From NCBI GenBank assembly GCA_023396365.1, contig JAEWWL010000035.1, positions 1 through 57,134 of the forward strand: a stretch of DNA of 57,134 nt, given 5' to 3'. Positions within the stretch are counted from its first letter, which is position 1. The number at the start of each line of letters is the position of its first letter. This document shows positions 28,134-36,869 of the stretch, one piece after another. Below the pieces are notes generated by a model that saw only the letters and a program-made list of their open reading frames with translations, searched no databases and was not told where the DNA came from. The position numbers and the translations under genes are program-made. The stretch comes from Methanobacteriota archaeon (GTDB lineage: Archaea > Halobacteriota > Methanomicrobia > Methanomicrobiales > Methanomicrobiaceae).

Positions 28134-29291
28134 TTAGTGGGAGAAAAATTTCCTGTAGGCATCCGGAATTTCACAGTTTTTATCAATAACAGCCTGATTG
28201 AGTTCTTTTATATTTTTGTTTACCTGCTCTATGTTTTTTACCTGAACATCAATTTTTGCCGCTATGCTCTCCTTTGATATCATTCCCTCAAGTATGTCTC
28301 TTTTAATCTGCTGTATATTGTTTTTAATTAATGTTCCTGGCTCTTTTATACGAAGAGATATTTCAGAAATATATGCAATGAGAGTTTCATATGTTTCCTG
28401 CTTATATATTGCACTTCCAATGATGCCGGCTGCAGCACCAAGGGTGTCTATTTCTGCCTCAGACCAGTTTCTGTCCTCTCTTGTCTCGTCAAATCCGACA
28501 AAGCCCCACCAGCGTTCATTTAAAAAAACCGGAGCGATAACCGATGTCCGTACACCCAGACGCGTCATGTTTATCCTCTCTTCCTCACTGACCCTGTTTA
28601 TATCGGCAAAAATTGTGTTTCCTTTCCTGAGCTCATCTACCCAGCGCAAAACACCTGCATTCTTATATGAAAGTTTCTGCATCCGGGGGTTATTTATCTG
28701 GCCTGCATCTTCTCTGACTGACCATTCAAAGATCTCATTCATAAGGAGATCTCCGTTTTCATCAGTAGAATTTTCAAAGCAGTAAATCCTTGCAACATCT
28801 GCTGCCTCACCAAGCGCCCTAAGGATATCAGGCATAACATCCTTCCATGAATTTGTCTTTAAAAATTTATTTGAGGAATAATTTATAGCTTCAAGGATTG
28901 CATCCCTTCGTTTAAGATCATTTACTGCCCTGATTTTGTCGGTGATGTTAAGAATTGTTATGACAGAAAAGCCTGTTTCTTTGTCAAAAGAGAAGGTTGC
29001 AGCAACATTGAGTGTTTCACCCCCTTTTTTTAAAAAATTGAATTCATGTATTTCATCCCTGGAAATTCCTGCTTTTGCAAGCTCCTGGTATTTTATGTCA
29101 ATTCTTTCAAAATCAGCAGGATGAACAAAACTTCCAATTCCTGCCTTGTTTACTATCTCCTCTTCGCTGTAGCCTGAACGGGTTAAGAAAGCTTTGTTTG
29201 CTGCAATAACAATACCGCTTCTGTCTGCCAGAACAAGACCTGTCTGTGCACGATCAAATATTATTTCATACAGACTCCCGGAGGTATTCAT
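28134..29291 (-). CDS. PAS-GAF sensor protein with histidine-less DHp-like tail
   Basis: 385 residues. PAS ~8-120 (FDRAQTGLVLADRSGIVIAA; PAC-like FSVITILNITDKIRAV), GAF ~135-295 (DAILEAINYSSNKFLKTNSW; RTSVIAPVFLNERWWGFVGFDE). A C-terminal helical module of ~85 residues (298-385) begins LIAYISEISLRIKEPGTLI and ends IPDAYRKFFSH. It looks like a histidine-kinase H-box but has no histidine, and no ATPase domain follows. The same tail occurs in the protein at 31869. It is first gene of an operon with the KaiC-like gene. Confidence 0.78.
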   Translation of the reverse strand: MNTSGSLYEIIFDRAQTGLVLADRSGIVIAANKAFLTRSGYSEEEIVNKAGIGSFVHPADFERIDIKYQELAKAGISRDEIHEFNFLKKGGETLNVAATFSFDKETGFSVITILNITDKIRAVNDLKRRDAILEAINYSSNKFLKTNSWKDVMPDILRALGEAADVARIYCFENSTDENGDLLMNEIFEWSVREDAGQINNPRMQKLSYKNAGVLRWVDELRKGNTIFADINRVSEEERINMTRLGVRTSVIAPVFLNERWWGFVGFDETREDRNWSEAEIDTLGAAAGIIGSAIYKQETYETLIAYISEISLRIKEPGTLIKNNIQQIKRDILEGMISKESIAAKIDVQVKNIEQVNKNIKELNQAVIDKNCEIPDAYRKFFSH

Positions 29292-29389
29292 GGATTCTTA
29301 TAAGAATTTCATATATTTATACTTGTTTTAGAAAAAAATTTCCTGATGTGCCTGTTAATTAAAGAAAGAAAAGTATTGGTTAAATAAAT

Positions 29390-30913
29390 TCAGGAATTTA
29401 AGGAATGAGTGTAATGTTTGGGCTCACTGTATGATTCAAGCTTCCCCTGGCTGTTTAATGTTGATACAGCACCGTGTCCTCCGCAGATTAAACATTTTCT
29501 GCCTGTCTCCTCCTCATAATTCTTTGCAATATCCAAAATGCCTCTTCTTTCCTCGCGGGCAAGGTCACTGTCAACATTAACGGATGTTACAAGAAAGTCT
29601 GCAATAGAATTGTATCTGCGTCTTTCTTCTGAAAAGCTTGAAAAGTTCATCAGGCTGTCAGCAGTAAATAAAAGGCCCTTCTCCCGGCAGAATATTATAA
29701 GCTGGCCGAACTGGTGTCCGCCGTGGCTTAGAAGAATGTCAAATAAAAGTCCTCCGAGTGGAACTTTTGCAAGTACTGAAAAGCCGTTGAGAATCTCTTT
29801 TGAGTCTTCAGGGAATAACCGGATATTTTCTTCTGATGTGGGATTCCATCTTGAAAAAAGGGCAATCATTGTTGTATAAACCTTCTCAAGGATTGACTTC
29901 TCACTTTTTGAGCCCCATGCACGGTTTCCGCATCTTATTATCTCAAGTGTTGCAGGGTGCATGTATGCAGGGACTTCATAGGCGCCGCCGGCGCCGCAGT
30001 GATCTGCATCACCATGAGTTACAATTATGTATTTTAATTTGTTTTCGATATCAAGGCCGTAGTATGAGAACATCTTTTTAGCATCGTCCGCATATATCCC
30101 GTATCCTGTATCTATCATTATGATTTCATCGGCTGCATCAAAGACAAATATGCTTCCGCCGCCCGGCATCTGGAAACAGAAAAGTGTCAGATTATCATTT
30201 ACCACAATCTCCTGAACATCGGCATAAAAACCATCTCCTGCTGTAGAATTTAAAAATTCACCGCAGCTGATGTAGTTTTCAAAGATCTCATCAGGGTTAT
30301 GCCCAAGCTTTGTAAGCTCCTGGACTGTGTGATTAATGTCTTTTAAAAAGTCCATCAGTGCCTTTTCATCGTCATTTTGAAGAAAATGCCGGAGCTGATG
30401 CGCAAACCTTACATAAAATACTGTCTTGTCAAGTTTTGTGCCTGTCGTGTCGTAATCGATAATTTCAATCTTGTAGTGGTTTTTAAGTGCATCCAAAAGC
30501 TCTTCTGCCCTGTGCTCCTCCTCAATATTCATGGATACCAGAACACTTTCCGGAAAACTTCCTGTATCGTCAAAATCAATTGAGCCGATATATGCACCGG
30601 CATCTGAAACAATATCCAGAAATTCAAGAAGTGCACCTGACCTGTTGGGCAGGTTGACGCTGAATCTTAAAAAAGGAAGGCTTTTTAGTGAATTTCTAAG
30701 ATATCCTGTTGATGAAAGCCTCTCGTTTATCTTTTCATACGCATCTTCAGTGCATGTAACTTCAAAGAATGCAGTCTGTGAGTCTATCTGTCTGTCATAG
30801 TGAATTCTGTTTATATTTCCTTTTAGGTCTGTGATTATTCCTGCCGCAATATTTAGAGCCTCTGGTCTGTTTGGAATATATGCGACAAATGAATATTTGT
30901 TTAATATGCTCAA
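29390..30913 (-). CDS. ACT-ACT-metallo-beta-lactamase fusion protein
   Basis: 507 residues from a TTG start (30913) supported by GGGTGAT five bases upstream. Two ACT-like domains occupy ~6-75 (PNRPEALNIAAGIITDLKGNI) and ~80-152 (PNRSGALLEFLDIVSDAGAYI). A helical linker precedes a metallo-beta-lactamase domain (~225-490) with the metal motif THGDADHCG (299-307), LLSHGGHQFG, FTADSLM and ICGGHGAV. ACT domains bind amino acids or small ligands; the hydrolase substrate is unknown. The next gene (methyltransferase) is 13 bases or so downstream on the same strand, suggesting a shared pathway. Confidence 0.8.
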   Translation of the reverse strand: MSILNKYSFVAYIPNRPEALNIAAGIITDLKGNINRIHYDRQIDSQTAFFEVTCTEDAYEKINERLSSTGYLRNSLKSLPFLRFSVNLPNRSGALLEFLDIVSDAGAYIGSIDFDDTGSFPESVLVSMNIEEEHRAEELLDALKNHYKIEIIDYDTTGTKLDKTVFYVRFAHQLRHFLQNDDEKALMDFLKDINHTVQELTKLGHNPDEIFENYISCGEFLNSTAGDGFYADVQEIVVNDNLTLFCFQMPGGGSIFVFDAADEIIMIDTGYGIYADDAKKMFSYYGLDIENKLKYIIVTHGDADHCGAGGAYEVPAYMHPATLEIIRCGNRAWGSKSEKSILEKVYTTMIALFSRWNPTSEENIRLFPEDSKEILNGFSVLAKVPLGGLLFDILLSHGGHQFGQLIIFCREKGLLFTADSLMNFSSFSEERRRYNSIADFLVTSVNVDSDLAREERRGILDIAKNYEEETGRKCLICGGHGAVSTLNSQGKLESYSEPKHYTHSLNS

Positions 30914-30926
30914 AATATCACCCGGG

Positions 30927-31676
30927 TTATTTTATTGAAGGTGTTATGAGGTACATTGCCCATCCGGTGTATTCCCTTCCATATGCAAGATATTCCTCCT
31001 GTATTCTCCTGTAATAACTAAGTATCTCATAATATCCCGGATTGTCTTTGTTTTCTTTATCTAATAGCCATTCCTGGCAGTTTCTCCAGATTCCTGATTC
31101 ATAAACATCCCAGTCATCCTCTCCTGCCCTGACAACAGATTTTAAATCAAAGCCTTTTTCCCTTACAATTTGCAAAATTTCATATTCTGTTAAAATTTCG
31201 GGCCACTGCCGGCTGAACTCCGGGGATATGGAATCACGTCTCCAGTAGCGGTCACCGATAATTATGGCTCCGTTATCTTTTATAAAACCGGAAAGTGCTG
31301 AGACTGTCTCTTCAATTCCGCCCCAGATCTGTGAGGCGCCAAGGGCTATTGCAAAATCATACTGCTCATCCTCTTCCTTTTCATACCCTGAGGCATCGGC
31401 AAAGAAGACCGATATTTTATCCGAAAGTCCAAGCTCTTCTATTGTCATGCATGCAGTCCTGCATGCATCTTCTCTTATTTCTATTCCTACACCGGATATG
31501 CCGAATGTTTCTCCCAATAATCCAAGAAGTGTCCCGTTTCCGCAGCCGAAATCTATTACAGACATGCCTTCTGACATGCCTGCGATTTCACCCATGTAAA
31601 TCGCTTTTTCAAGGCTTAAGGGATTTAAAATGCTTAAAGGGCCCTGTGATACAGAGACTATCTCATGAAATTCCAT
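30927..31676 (-). CDS. Class I SAM-dependent methyltransferase
   Basis: 249 residues from the ATG at 31676 (MEFHEIVSVSQGPLSILNPLS), with AAGGTGG upstream; a GTG at 31691 would add five residues. Motif I is VIDFGCGNGTLLGLLGE, then VGIEIREDACR, FADASG and the motif IV region YDFAIALGAS. It lies just after the ACT-MBL fusion, probably in one transcript or with its own start. The substrate is not deducible; the C-terminal part is rich in Trp/Tyr (WRNCQEWLLD, YYRRIQEEYLAYGREYTGWAMYL). Confidence 0.78.
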   Translation of the reverse strand: MEFHEIVSVSQGPLSILNPLSLEKAIYMGEIAGMSEGMSVIDFGCGNGTLLGLLGETFGISGVGIEIREDACRTACMTIEELGLSDKISVFFADASGYEKEEDEQYDFAIALGASQIWGGIEETVSALSGFIKDNGAIIIGDRYWRRDSISPEFSRQWPEILTEYEILQIVREKGFDLKSVVRAGEDDWDVYESGIWRNCQEWLLDKENKDNPGYYEILSYYRRIQEEYLAYGREYTGWAMYLITPSIK

Positions 31677-31868
31677 TTTTTTATATGCCACCTTTAATTT
31701 GCGGAAATGCAGATCAGGATAAATTATATCTCTGCCTTAATTGTTGGCACTTTTTCAGGCATCTAATTTATGGTAAAAATCTGAAGAAAATATTATTGCG
31801 TAACCATTATTGAATGTGGAAAAACTGATAAAATAAAAAAAATGTAGTGTTTATGAAGGCATCTTCAA

Positions 31869-32438
31869 TCAGGATTTTTTCAGAAATTTTTGGTATTCAT
31901 CCGGAATATCCCTGTGCTTCTCAACAATTTTTTCATTGAGTATGTCAATATTATCTAATATCTGCCCGGCATTTTTTATCTGAATATCAACAATTGCTTT
32001 TATGTTTTCATTTTTAGTCTCAGATGAGACTGTTATTAAGTTCTCTTTTATTTCTGCGGCAGGATTTTTAAGCCGCATTGCAGCCTCGCTTATATATGCA
32101 ATAAGTGCACAGTGCTCTTTTTCAGCATTATATGCAAGCTCACCTACAACAGAGGCAACTAAAATAAACATCAGCCCGATAAAAAGCGATTCAGGATTGA
32201 CTGTGCCTGTAAGAATAAATGTATTTGATATTGTCATAATGGCAAGAAAAATTCCAAGGATTATTACTTTTCTGCCGTACCAGAATCCTGCCATTGCAAT
32301 TAAAACGTAGAAAAACTGTGAATAAATTATTTCAATGCCAAGATACAGGTGGACAAAATACTCAAGAAATATTGTGAATAAGACTACAAAGCCCCATATA
32401 GTTGTTTTTTTGTTTATGCCCCACTGATGTGCCTCCAT
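31869..32438 (-). CDS. Membrane protein with the shared histidine-less DHp-like tail
   Basis: I choose the ATG at 32438 (MEAHQWGINKKTTIWGF), giving 189 residues; the frame is open to 32552. The first ~100 residues form three to four membrane helices (VVLFTIFLEYFVHLYLG, FFYVLIAMAGFWYG, IILGIFLAIMTISNTF, LFIGLMFILVASVVGELAY), resembling the DUF4118-like membrane part of some kinases. The cytoplasmic tail (~106-189), LIAYISEAAMRLKNPAAEI to IPDEYQKFLKK, closely matches the tail at 28134. No catalytic kinase domain is present. Confidence 0.7.
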   Translation of the reverse strand: MEAHQWGINKKTTIWGFVVLFTIFLEYFVHLYLGIEIIYSQFFYVLIAMAGFWYGRKVIILGIFLAIMTISNTFILTGTVNPESLFIGLMFILVASVVGELAYNAEKEHCALIAYISEAAMRLKNPAAEIKENLITVSSETKNENIKAIVDIQIKNAGQILDNIDILNEKIVEKHRDIPDEYQKFLKKS

Positions 32439-32642
32439 AAAGTTCACAACCAACAGTTTAACTGATTTATACAAACCTTTGAGAACAAATACTCTTTGGT
32501 TGAAACATATGCTATTTATGAAAAAAATCGTGAATAAATTTTTAGGGCTCATTAAATCTGATATTAAGTCAGAATTTTGATTATTTTTGGCCCTGCGCCA
32601 AAAAAACAGATTAATTACGCATAAAATAAAAAAATAATCTGC

Positions 32643-34169
32643 ATGAAGAAAACACTTGGCCGCTTTATCGGAATAGCAGTATTTCTTCTGATACTAATAT
32701 ATCCTGTTGATCCTTCAGTGTTGCCGGTAAGTGCGAAATATGTCGCAGCAGCAACAATTCTGATGGTCATCTGGTGGGTAACAGAGGCTATACCAATCCA
32801 GGTGACAGCACTTCTTCCCCTTGTTTTATTCCCGCTACTTGGAGTCCTTACAGCAGCAGAGGCCTGTGCACCTTATGCGGACAAAACAATATTTTTATTT
32901 ATGGGCGGTTTTATCATCGCAATGTCTATGCAGAGGTGGGGTCTTCATGAAAGAATTGCACTAAATATCATAAAGAGGGTAGGCACATCGCCAAAGATGC
33001 TTGTTCTTGGTTTTATGCTGGCGACTGCCTTTCTTTCAATGTGGATATCAAATACGGCAACGGCAATGATGATGGTCCCGATTGCGGTTGCAATCATCGC
33101 AACAATTCTTCCAAGGTCTGATACCGGCCTTGATGAAATGACAAAGCAGCAGAGGGATTTTTCAGAATGCATTGTCATATCAATAGCATATGCGGCAACA
33201 ATAGGAGGTCTTGCAACAATTATCGGAACTCCTCCAAACGGAATATTCATCGCCCAGATGGAGACTATATTTCCGCAGGCACCTCCAATTGATTTTTTCA
33301 CATGGATGAAATTTGCCTTTCCTCTTGCATGCATATTCCTGCCTCTGTCATGGCTGTGGCTTACCCTGGGCCCTTACAGGGATATGCCAAAGAAGATAAC
33401 ATCGGGGAAGGGGATTATCCAGGAGAGGCTGAATGCTCTTGGAGAGATGAGCAGGGGCGAGAAGTGGACTTTGATTGTATTTGCCCTGACAGCCTTTGCA
33501 TGGATTATGAGGTCTGAAAAACATCTTGGAGATTTTGTAATTCCCGGAATTACGACATTCCTCCCTATGGTTGATGATTCAACAATTGCAATTGCGGGTG
33601 CTGTTTCTTTGTTTCTGCTCCCTGTAAACCGCGGGGAAGGAGTCTATACAATGAACTGGGACTGGGCAAAGAAGATTCCCTGGGGTATTCTGATCCTTTT
33701 CGGCGGTGGAATCTGCCTTTCTGCGGCATTCATAAAAAGCGGTCTTGCAACAGTTATAATGAATTCAATGACATTTATGCACGGGCTTCCTGTCATTGTA
33801 GTTATTCTTCTTGTAGCGATTGTAGTCTCGATGCTTACTGAAGTAACCTCAAACACTGCTATTGCATCGGTTATGATGCCTGTGATGGCTGTTACATCTA
33901 TCAGTATGGGCATTCACCCGTATCTTCTTATGATTCCTGCGGCAATGGCCTGTTCGATGGCATTTATGCTTCCTGTAGCAACACCTCCCAATGCCGTTGT
34001 ATTTGGATCAGGCTATGTCACAATGCGGGATATGATGAGGACAGGCTTTATTCTAAATATTATCGGAGTTATGCTTCTTGCGATATTTATGCTTACAATA
34101 ATCACATGGGTGCTGGGGCTGTCATATGAAATCCCGCAATGGGCACTTGAGCCTGTAACAGGATTATAA
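32643..34169 (+). CDS. DASS/SLC13-family sodium:anion (dicarboxylate or sulfate) symporter
   Basis: 508 residues with about 11-12 membrane helices. The two signature repeats are SNTATAMMMVPIA followed by TIIGTPPNGIFIA, and SNTAIASVMMPVM followed by VATPPNAVVFGSGY. SNT and TPPN form the Na+ and carboxylate sites in VcINDY-type carriers. No regulatory domain is present, unlike the SLC13 protein at 11399. Substrates could be succinate, malate, tungstate or sulfate; sequence alone does not decide. Confidence 0.9.
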   Translation: MKKTLGRFIGIAVFLLILIYPVDPSVLPVSAKYVAAATILMVIWWVTEAIPIQVTALLPLVLFPLLGVLTAAEACAPYADKTIFLFMGGFIIAMSMQRWGLHERIALNIIKRVGTSPKMLVLGFMLATAFLSMWISNTATAMMMVPIAVAIIATILPRSDTGLDEMTKQQRDFSECIVISIAYAATIGGLATIIGTPPNGIFIAQMETIFPQAPPIDFFTWMKFAFPLACIFLPLSWLWLTLGPYRDMPKKITSGKGIIQERLNALGEMSRGEKWTLIVFALTAFAWIMRSEKHLGDFVIPGITTFLPMVDDSTIAIAGAVSLFLLPVNRGEGVYTMNWDWAKKIPWGILILFGGGICLSAAFIKSGLATVIMNSMTFMHGLPVIVVILLVAIVVSMLTEVTSNTAIASVMMPVMAVTSISMGIHPYLLMIPAAMACSMAFMLPVATPPNAVVFGSGYVTMRDMMRTGFILNIIGVMLLAIFMLTIITWVLGLSYEIPQWALEPVTGL

Positions 34170-34265
34170 ATTTTCTTTCATATCCGGCTTATGGTGAAAA
34201 ATAAAAACAATACACTCTTTTTCATCCTCAAGATTAATATGAATAAAGTGCCATAGATTTACAGC

Positions 34266-34967
34266 ATGCCCAGAGAAAATATAATTACCGGAGGCCTTGA
34301 GGGCGATGGTGTTGAGGGATACAAAAAAAAGGAGAAGGATAGTCACCCCTCATCAGATATAAATAATTCAAAAAAACACGGGGAGAAGGAAGATGGAAAT
34401 GAATTTTCCTCATTTATTGAATCTGATGCTCCTAAAAGCTCTTTCAAAAAAGCATCGATAAACAGGTCTTCATCATTGAAAACCGATATATTTGAGACGG
34501 AATTTGCCTCACCGCATTCTTCAAAAGGATATCGTGGTGATTCATCAATAGGAAGCAGTTCTGATATTTTTTCAAACGGATTCGGGTCAAAGGACGCAGG
34601 ATGGATGTCAGGACGAAAGGGCAAGTCCCCTGAGAAGCACCACGAGGTGCCCTATGAGGAGAGAAAACCGCAACCTCAGGATAAAAAAGAGACCGGAGAT
34701 ATATTTGAAACCGGGATTGCAAGAAACCCGCTTGAATCCGGAGACTCAGGAAGCAATCCCGGACGATATGATAATGAAGCGGCAAAGGTTGAAAAAGATC
34801 CGTTCTACACCGGATTTGGGTACACTGACCAGAGGGATAAAAAATCGCAATCGCCAGGATCAGCTCAGGGCAGAGTTTTAGGAAAAGAATCCTCTCCCAA
34901 AAGAAAAGAGAAGGAAGAGCCCAAAAAAAGTGCATCATTTGACGACGAAGACGATCTGTTCAGTTAA
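34266..34967 (+). CDS. Disordered hydrophilic protein with repeated D-x-F-x-x-G-[FI] motifs
   Basis: 233 residues rich in Ser, Lys, Asp, Glu and Gly, with no hydrophobic core or membrane helix, so probably intrinsically disordered and cytoplasmic. A short motif recurs: TDIFETEFA (73-81), SDIFSNGFG (99-107), GDIFETGIA (144-152), KDPFYTGFG (177-185), and the protein ends EDDLFS. Such spaced motifs in disordered chains usually bind one partner repeatedly. I recognise no family. It starts 97 bases after the DASS transporter gene and ends opposite the convergent OB-fold gene. Confidence 0.65.
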   Translation: MPRENIITGGLEGDGVEGYKKKEKDSHPSSDINNSKKHGEKEDGNEFSSFIESDAPKSSFKKASINRSSSLKTDIFETEFASPHSSKGYRGDSSIGSSSDIFSNGFGSKDAGWMSGRKGKSPEKHHEVPYEERKPQPQDKKETGDIFETGIARNPLESGDSGSNPGRYDNEAAKVEKDPFYTGFGYTDQRDKKSQSPGSAQGRVLGKESSPKRKEKEEPKKSASFDDEDDLFS

Positions 34968-35024
34968 AAGCCTGTGCTGAAGCAATATTGCTGGCAGGAT
35001 AAATAAAAAATTTATCTGAAATAA

Positions 35025-35390
35025 TTACAAAATATCAATCTCTTTTATATCTTCGACAATTATTTCTCTTGTCCCCTGGTATATGGAGATTATTCCTGTT
35101 GCTTTTATTTTATCACCGGCTTTAAAAAAATTCTCATGATCTTTTCCTTTTTCAAAAAAAATCACCGGTCCGTCGGTCTCTATTATAAGATGCCCGCCGG
35201 TATTTGTTGCATGCAAATCAGTTATTGTTCCTGTAAAGGTGACAAGCTCCCCCTCAGCTGATGTGTTTTCATAAATCCCTGCAAATGATTCCCTGCCTAT
35301 ATGCGATAAAAACAGATGGACTGTAAAAACTGCCATTAAAACCAGGACTATAAGTATTAATGCAAGACGTTCTTCTTTTCCAAAAATCAT
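35025..35390 (-). CDS. Membrane-anchored OB-fold (tRNA_anti-like) protein
   Basis: 121 residues: an N-terminal membrane helix (LALILIVLVLMAVFTVHLFL) then an OB-fold with VTFTGTITDLHATNTGGHLIIETDG, FKAGDKIKATGIIS and EIIVEDIKEIDI. OB domains of this type bind nucleic acid or protein; with the anchor the domain probably faces outside. It lies 12 bases after the archaellin-like gene on the same strand, so they are likely cotranscribed and may work together. Confidence 0.7.
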   Translation of the reverse strand: MIFGKEERLALILIVLVLMAVFTVHLFLSHIGRESFAGIYENTSAEGELVTFTGTITDLHATNTGGHLIIETDGPVIFFEKGKDHENFFKAGDKIKATGIISIYQGTREIIVEDIKEIDIL

Positions 35391-35402
35391 TTATAATCAC
35401 CG

Positions 35403-36053
35403 TTATACATACAACTCAACAATTCTCTGACTATTTATCTCCGGTGGAACGGCAGCTGTTATGGACAGCGGGTTGTACGAACCCGGCGCGATAGCTGCTG
35501 TAAATTTTTCACGAGCGGGAACACTTGTTTCTGGGAATACAAGGATTGTAAAAATTTCATTTGCTTCAAGAATGATGTCGGAATCGGCACATGCAAGCGG
35601 TATTAGATTTGACTTCTGCGCAATTGTCCATGAAGGGCATTTAAGCGGTCTTTGATCAGAATATGATAGTTTTTCTGTAATGCCATTATTTGAAAAGATC
35701 ACCTTTATATCAGCCATATTTATCGAGGTCTGCTGATATGAGATGAGCCTTATTGGAATTGTGCAGCTTCCCATCCCGGAATCAATGCTCTCTTTGGCTG
35801 AAAGCTCCACTCCCAAAATAACTCCGCCTTTATTCTGCACGCCATAACATACTCCGTCAACAATCAGAATATCGGCAGTCTCACCTTCAGCAAATCCGAC
35901 AAAGCCTCCGTGGAGGCTTGTGCTGCTGTTTAAATCCTGAATATCCGGACTAAATACAAGAATGCCGCAGATCAGCGTTAAAATGCAGATAAATGAAACT
36001 GCAATTATTATTTCAAGACCTGTCACTGCATCGCATCTGCTGTACTCATCCAT
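35403..36053 (-). CDS. Archaellin/type IV pilin-like secreted protein
   Basis: 216 residues. The N-terminus MDEYSRCDAVTGLEIIIAVSF resembles the class III signal of archaellins (short charged leader, then the hydrophobic assembly helix with TGLE). The rest is a beta-rich ectodomain with GGFVGFAEGETADILIVDG. It differs from normal archaellins in the very acidic short leader and in four to five cysteines. The upstream gene cluster has no fla genes, so it may be a minor filament subunit. It is followed by the anchored OB-fold gene. Confidence 0.65.
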   Translation of the reverse strand: MDEYSRCDAVTGLEIIIAVSFICILTLICGILVFSPDIQDLNSSTSLHGGFVGFAEGETADILIVDGVCYGVQNKGGVILGVELSAKESIDSGMGSCTIPIRLISYQQTSINMADIKVIFSNNGITEKLSYSDQRPLKCPSWTIAQKSNLIPLACADSDIILEANEIFTILVFPETSVPAREKFTAAIAPGSYNPLSITAAVPPEINSQRIVELYV

Positions 36054-36216
36054 AATTATATTGTAAATTCTGTTTCTGATAATATATAACCGGGGAGCTT
36101 TTCCGGCAGTGATTTTTAAAACATGAATTATAATAAAGCGGGAGAAAAATTGCAGGATTTTTTTAAAAATTTTTAATCGGAGTTTTCTGTCAGGATGGCC
36201 AATCCTGTATCGGAGT

Positions 36217-36777
36217 TTAAGAAATGCTTTTTCTCCCTTCTAAAAAACAATCTGTATCCTTAACTTTGGCATAAATTCCCGAAAGGGCTGCCATGAAGGC
36301 TGCATGAACAATCTCTGCCGGAATTTTTATCCCTTCAAACTCAAGACTTCCTGCTGCGCAGGCATCGGAGATTACAGTGCATACAAATCCTGCATCACTT
36401 GCTGCTCTTGCCGATGCATCTATGCACATGTTTGACATTGCACCGCAGATTACAAGTTCTGATGTATTTTTTTGCCTGAGTATTTCTAAAAGGTCAGTGT
36501 TTAGAAATGAATTTGGTGAATTTTTTACAACCACCTTCTCTGATGAGAGAGGATTTACAATTATGTTAATCTCTGAGCCGTATGAGTCAGGCAGGAAAAA
36601 AGAAGCTCCTTTTCTTGTTGAGATATGTTTTACATGAATGACAGGCAGATTATTTTCTCTAAAATACATGAGAATTTTTTCAGAGTTTTTGGCTGCCTTT
36701 TCTATATTGTAAAGCTCCTTTTTTCCGCCGGGGAAATAATCATTCTGAATGTCTACAAGAAGAAGTGTTAAAACCAT
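36217..36777 (-). CDS. Isochorismatase-family cysteine hydrolase
   Basis: 186 residues with the family triad: Asp in LLVDIQNDYFPGG, Lys in VVVKNSPNSF and Cys in ICGAMSNMCIDASARAA, a cis-peptide-type loop before it. Members hydrolyse isochorismate, nicotinamide or similar amides; the short length and CGAMSNMC suggest a nicotinamidase-like or generic hydrolase. Single gene. Confidence 0.85.
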   Translation of the reverse strand: MVLTLLLVDIQNDYFPGGKKELYNIEKAAKNSEKILMYFRENNLPVIHVKHISTRKGASFFLPDSYGSEINIIVNPLSSEKVVVKNSPNSFLNTDLLEILRQKNTSELVICGAMSNMCIDASARAASDAGFVCTVISDACAAGSLEFEGIKIPAEIVHAAFMAALSGIYAKVKDTDCFLEGRKSIS

Positions 36778-36869
36778 AATGTCATCTCATTAATTTTTTT
36801 TTAAATTTTGTCTTATAGCTGCTTTGCACATTGCAGCTTTTTTAATTTTTTTCTATAAATTTTGTATGA

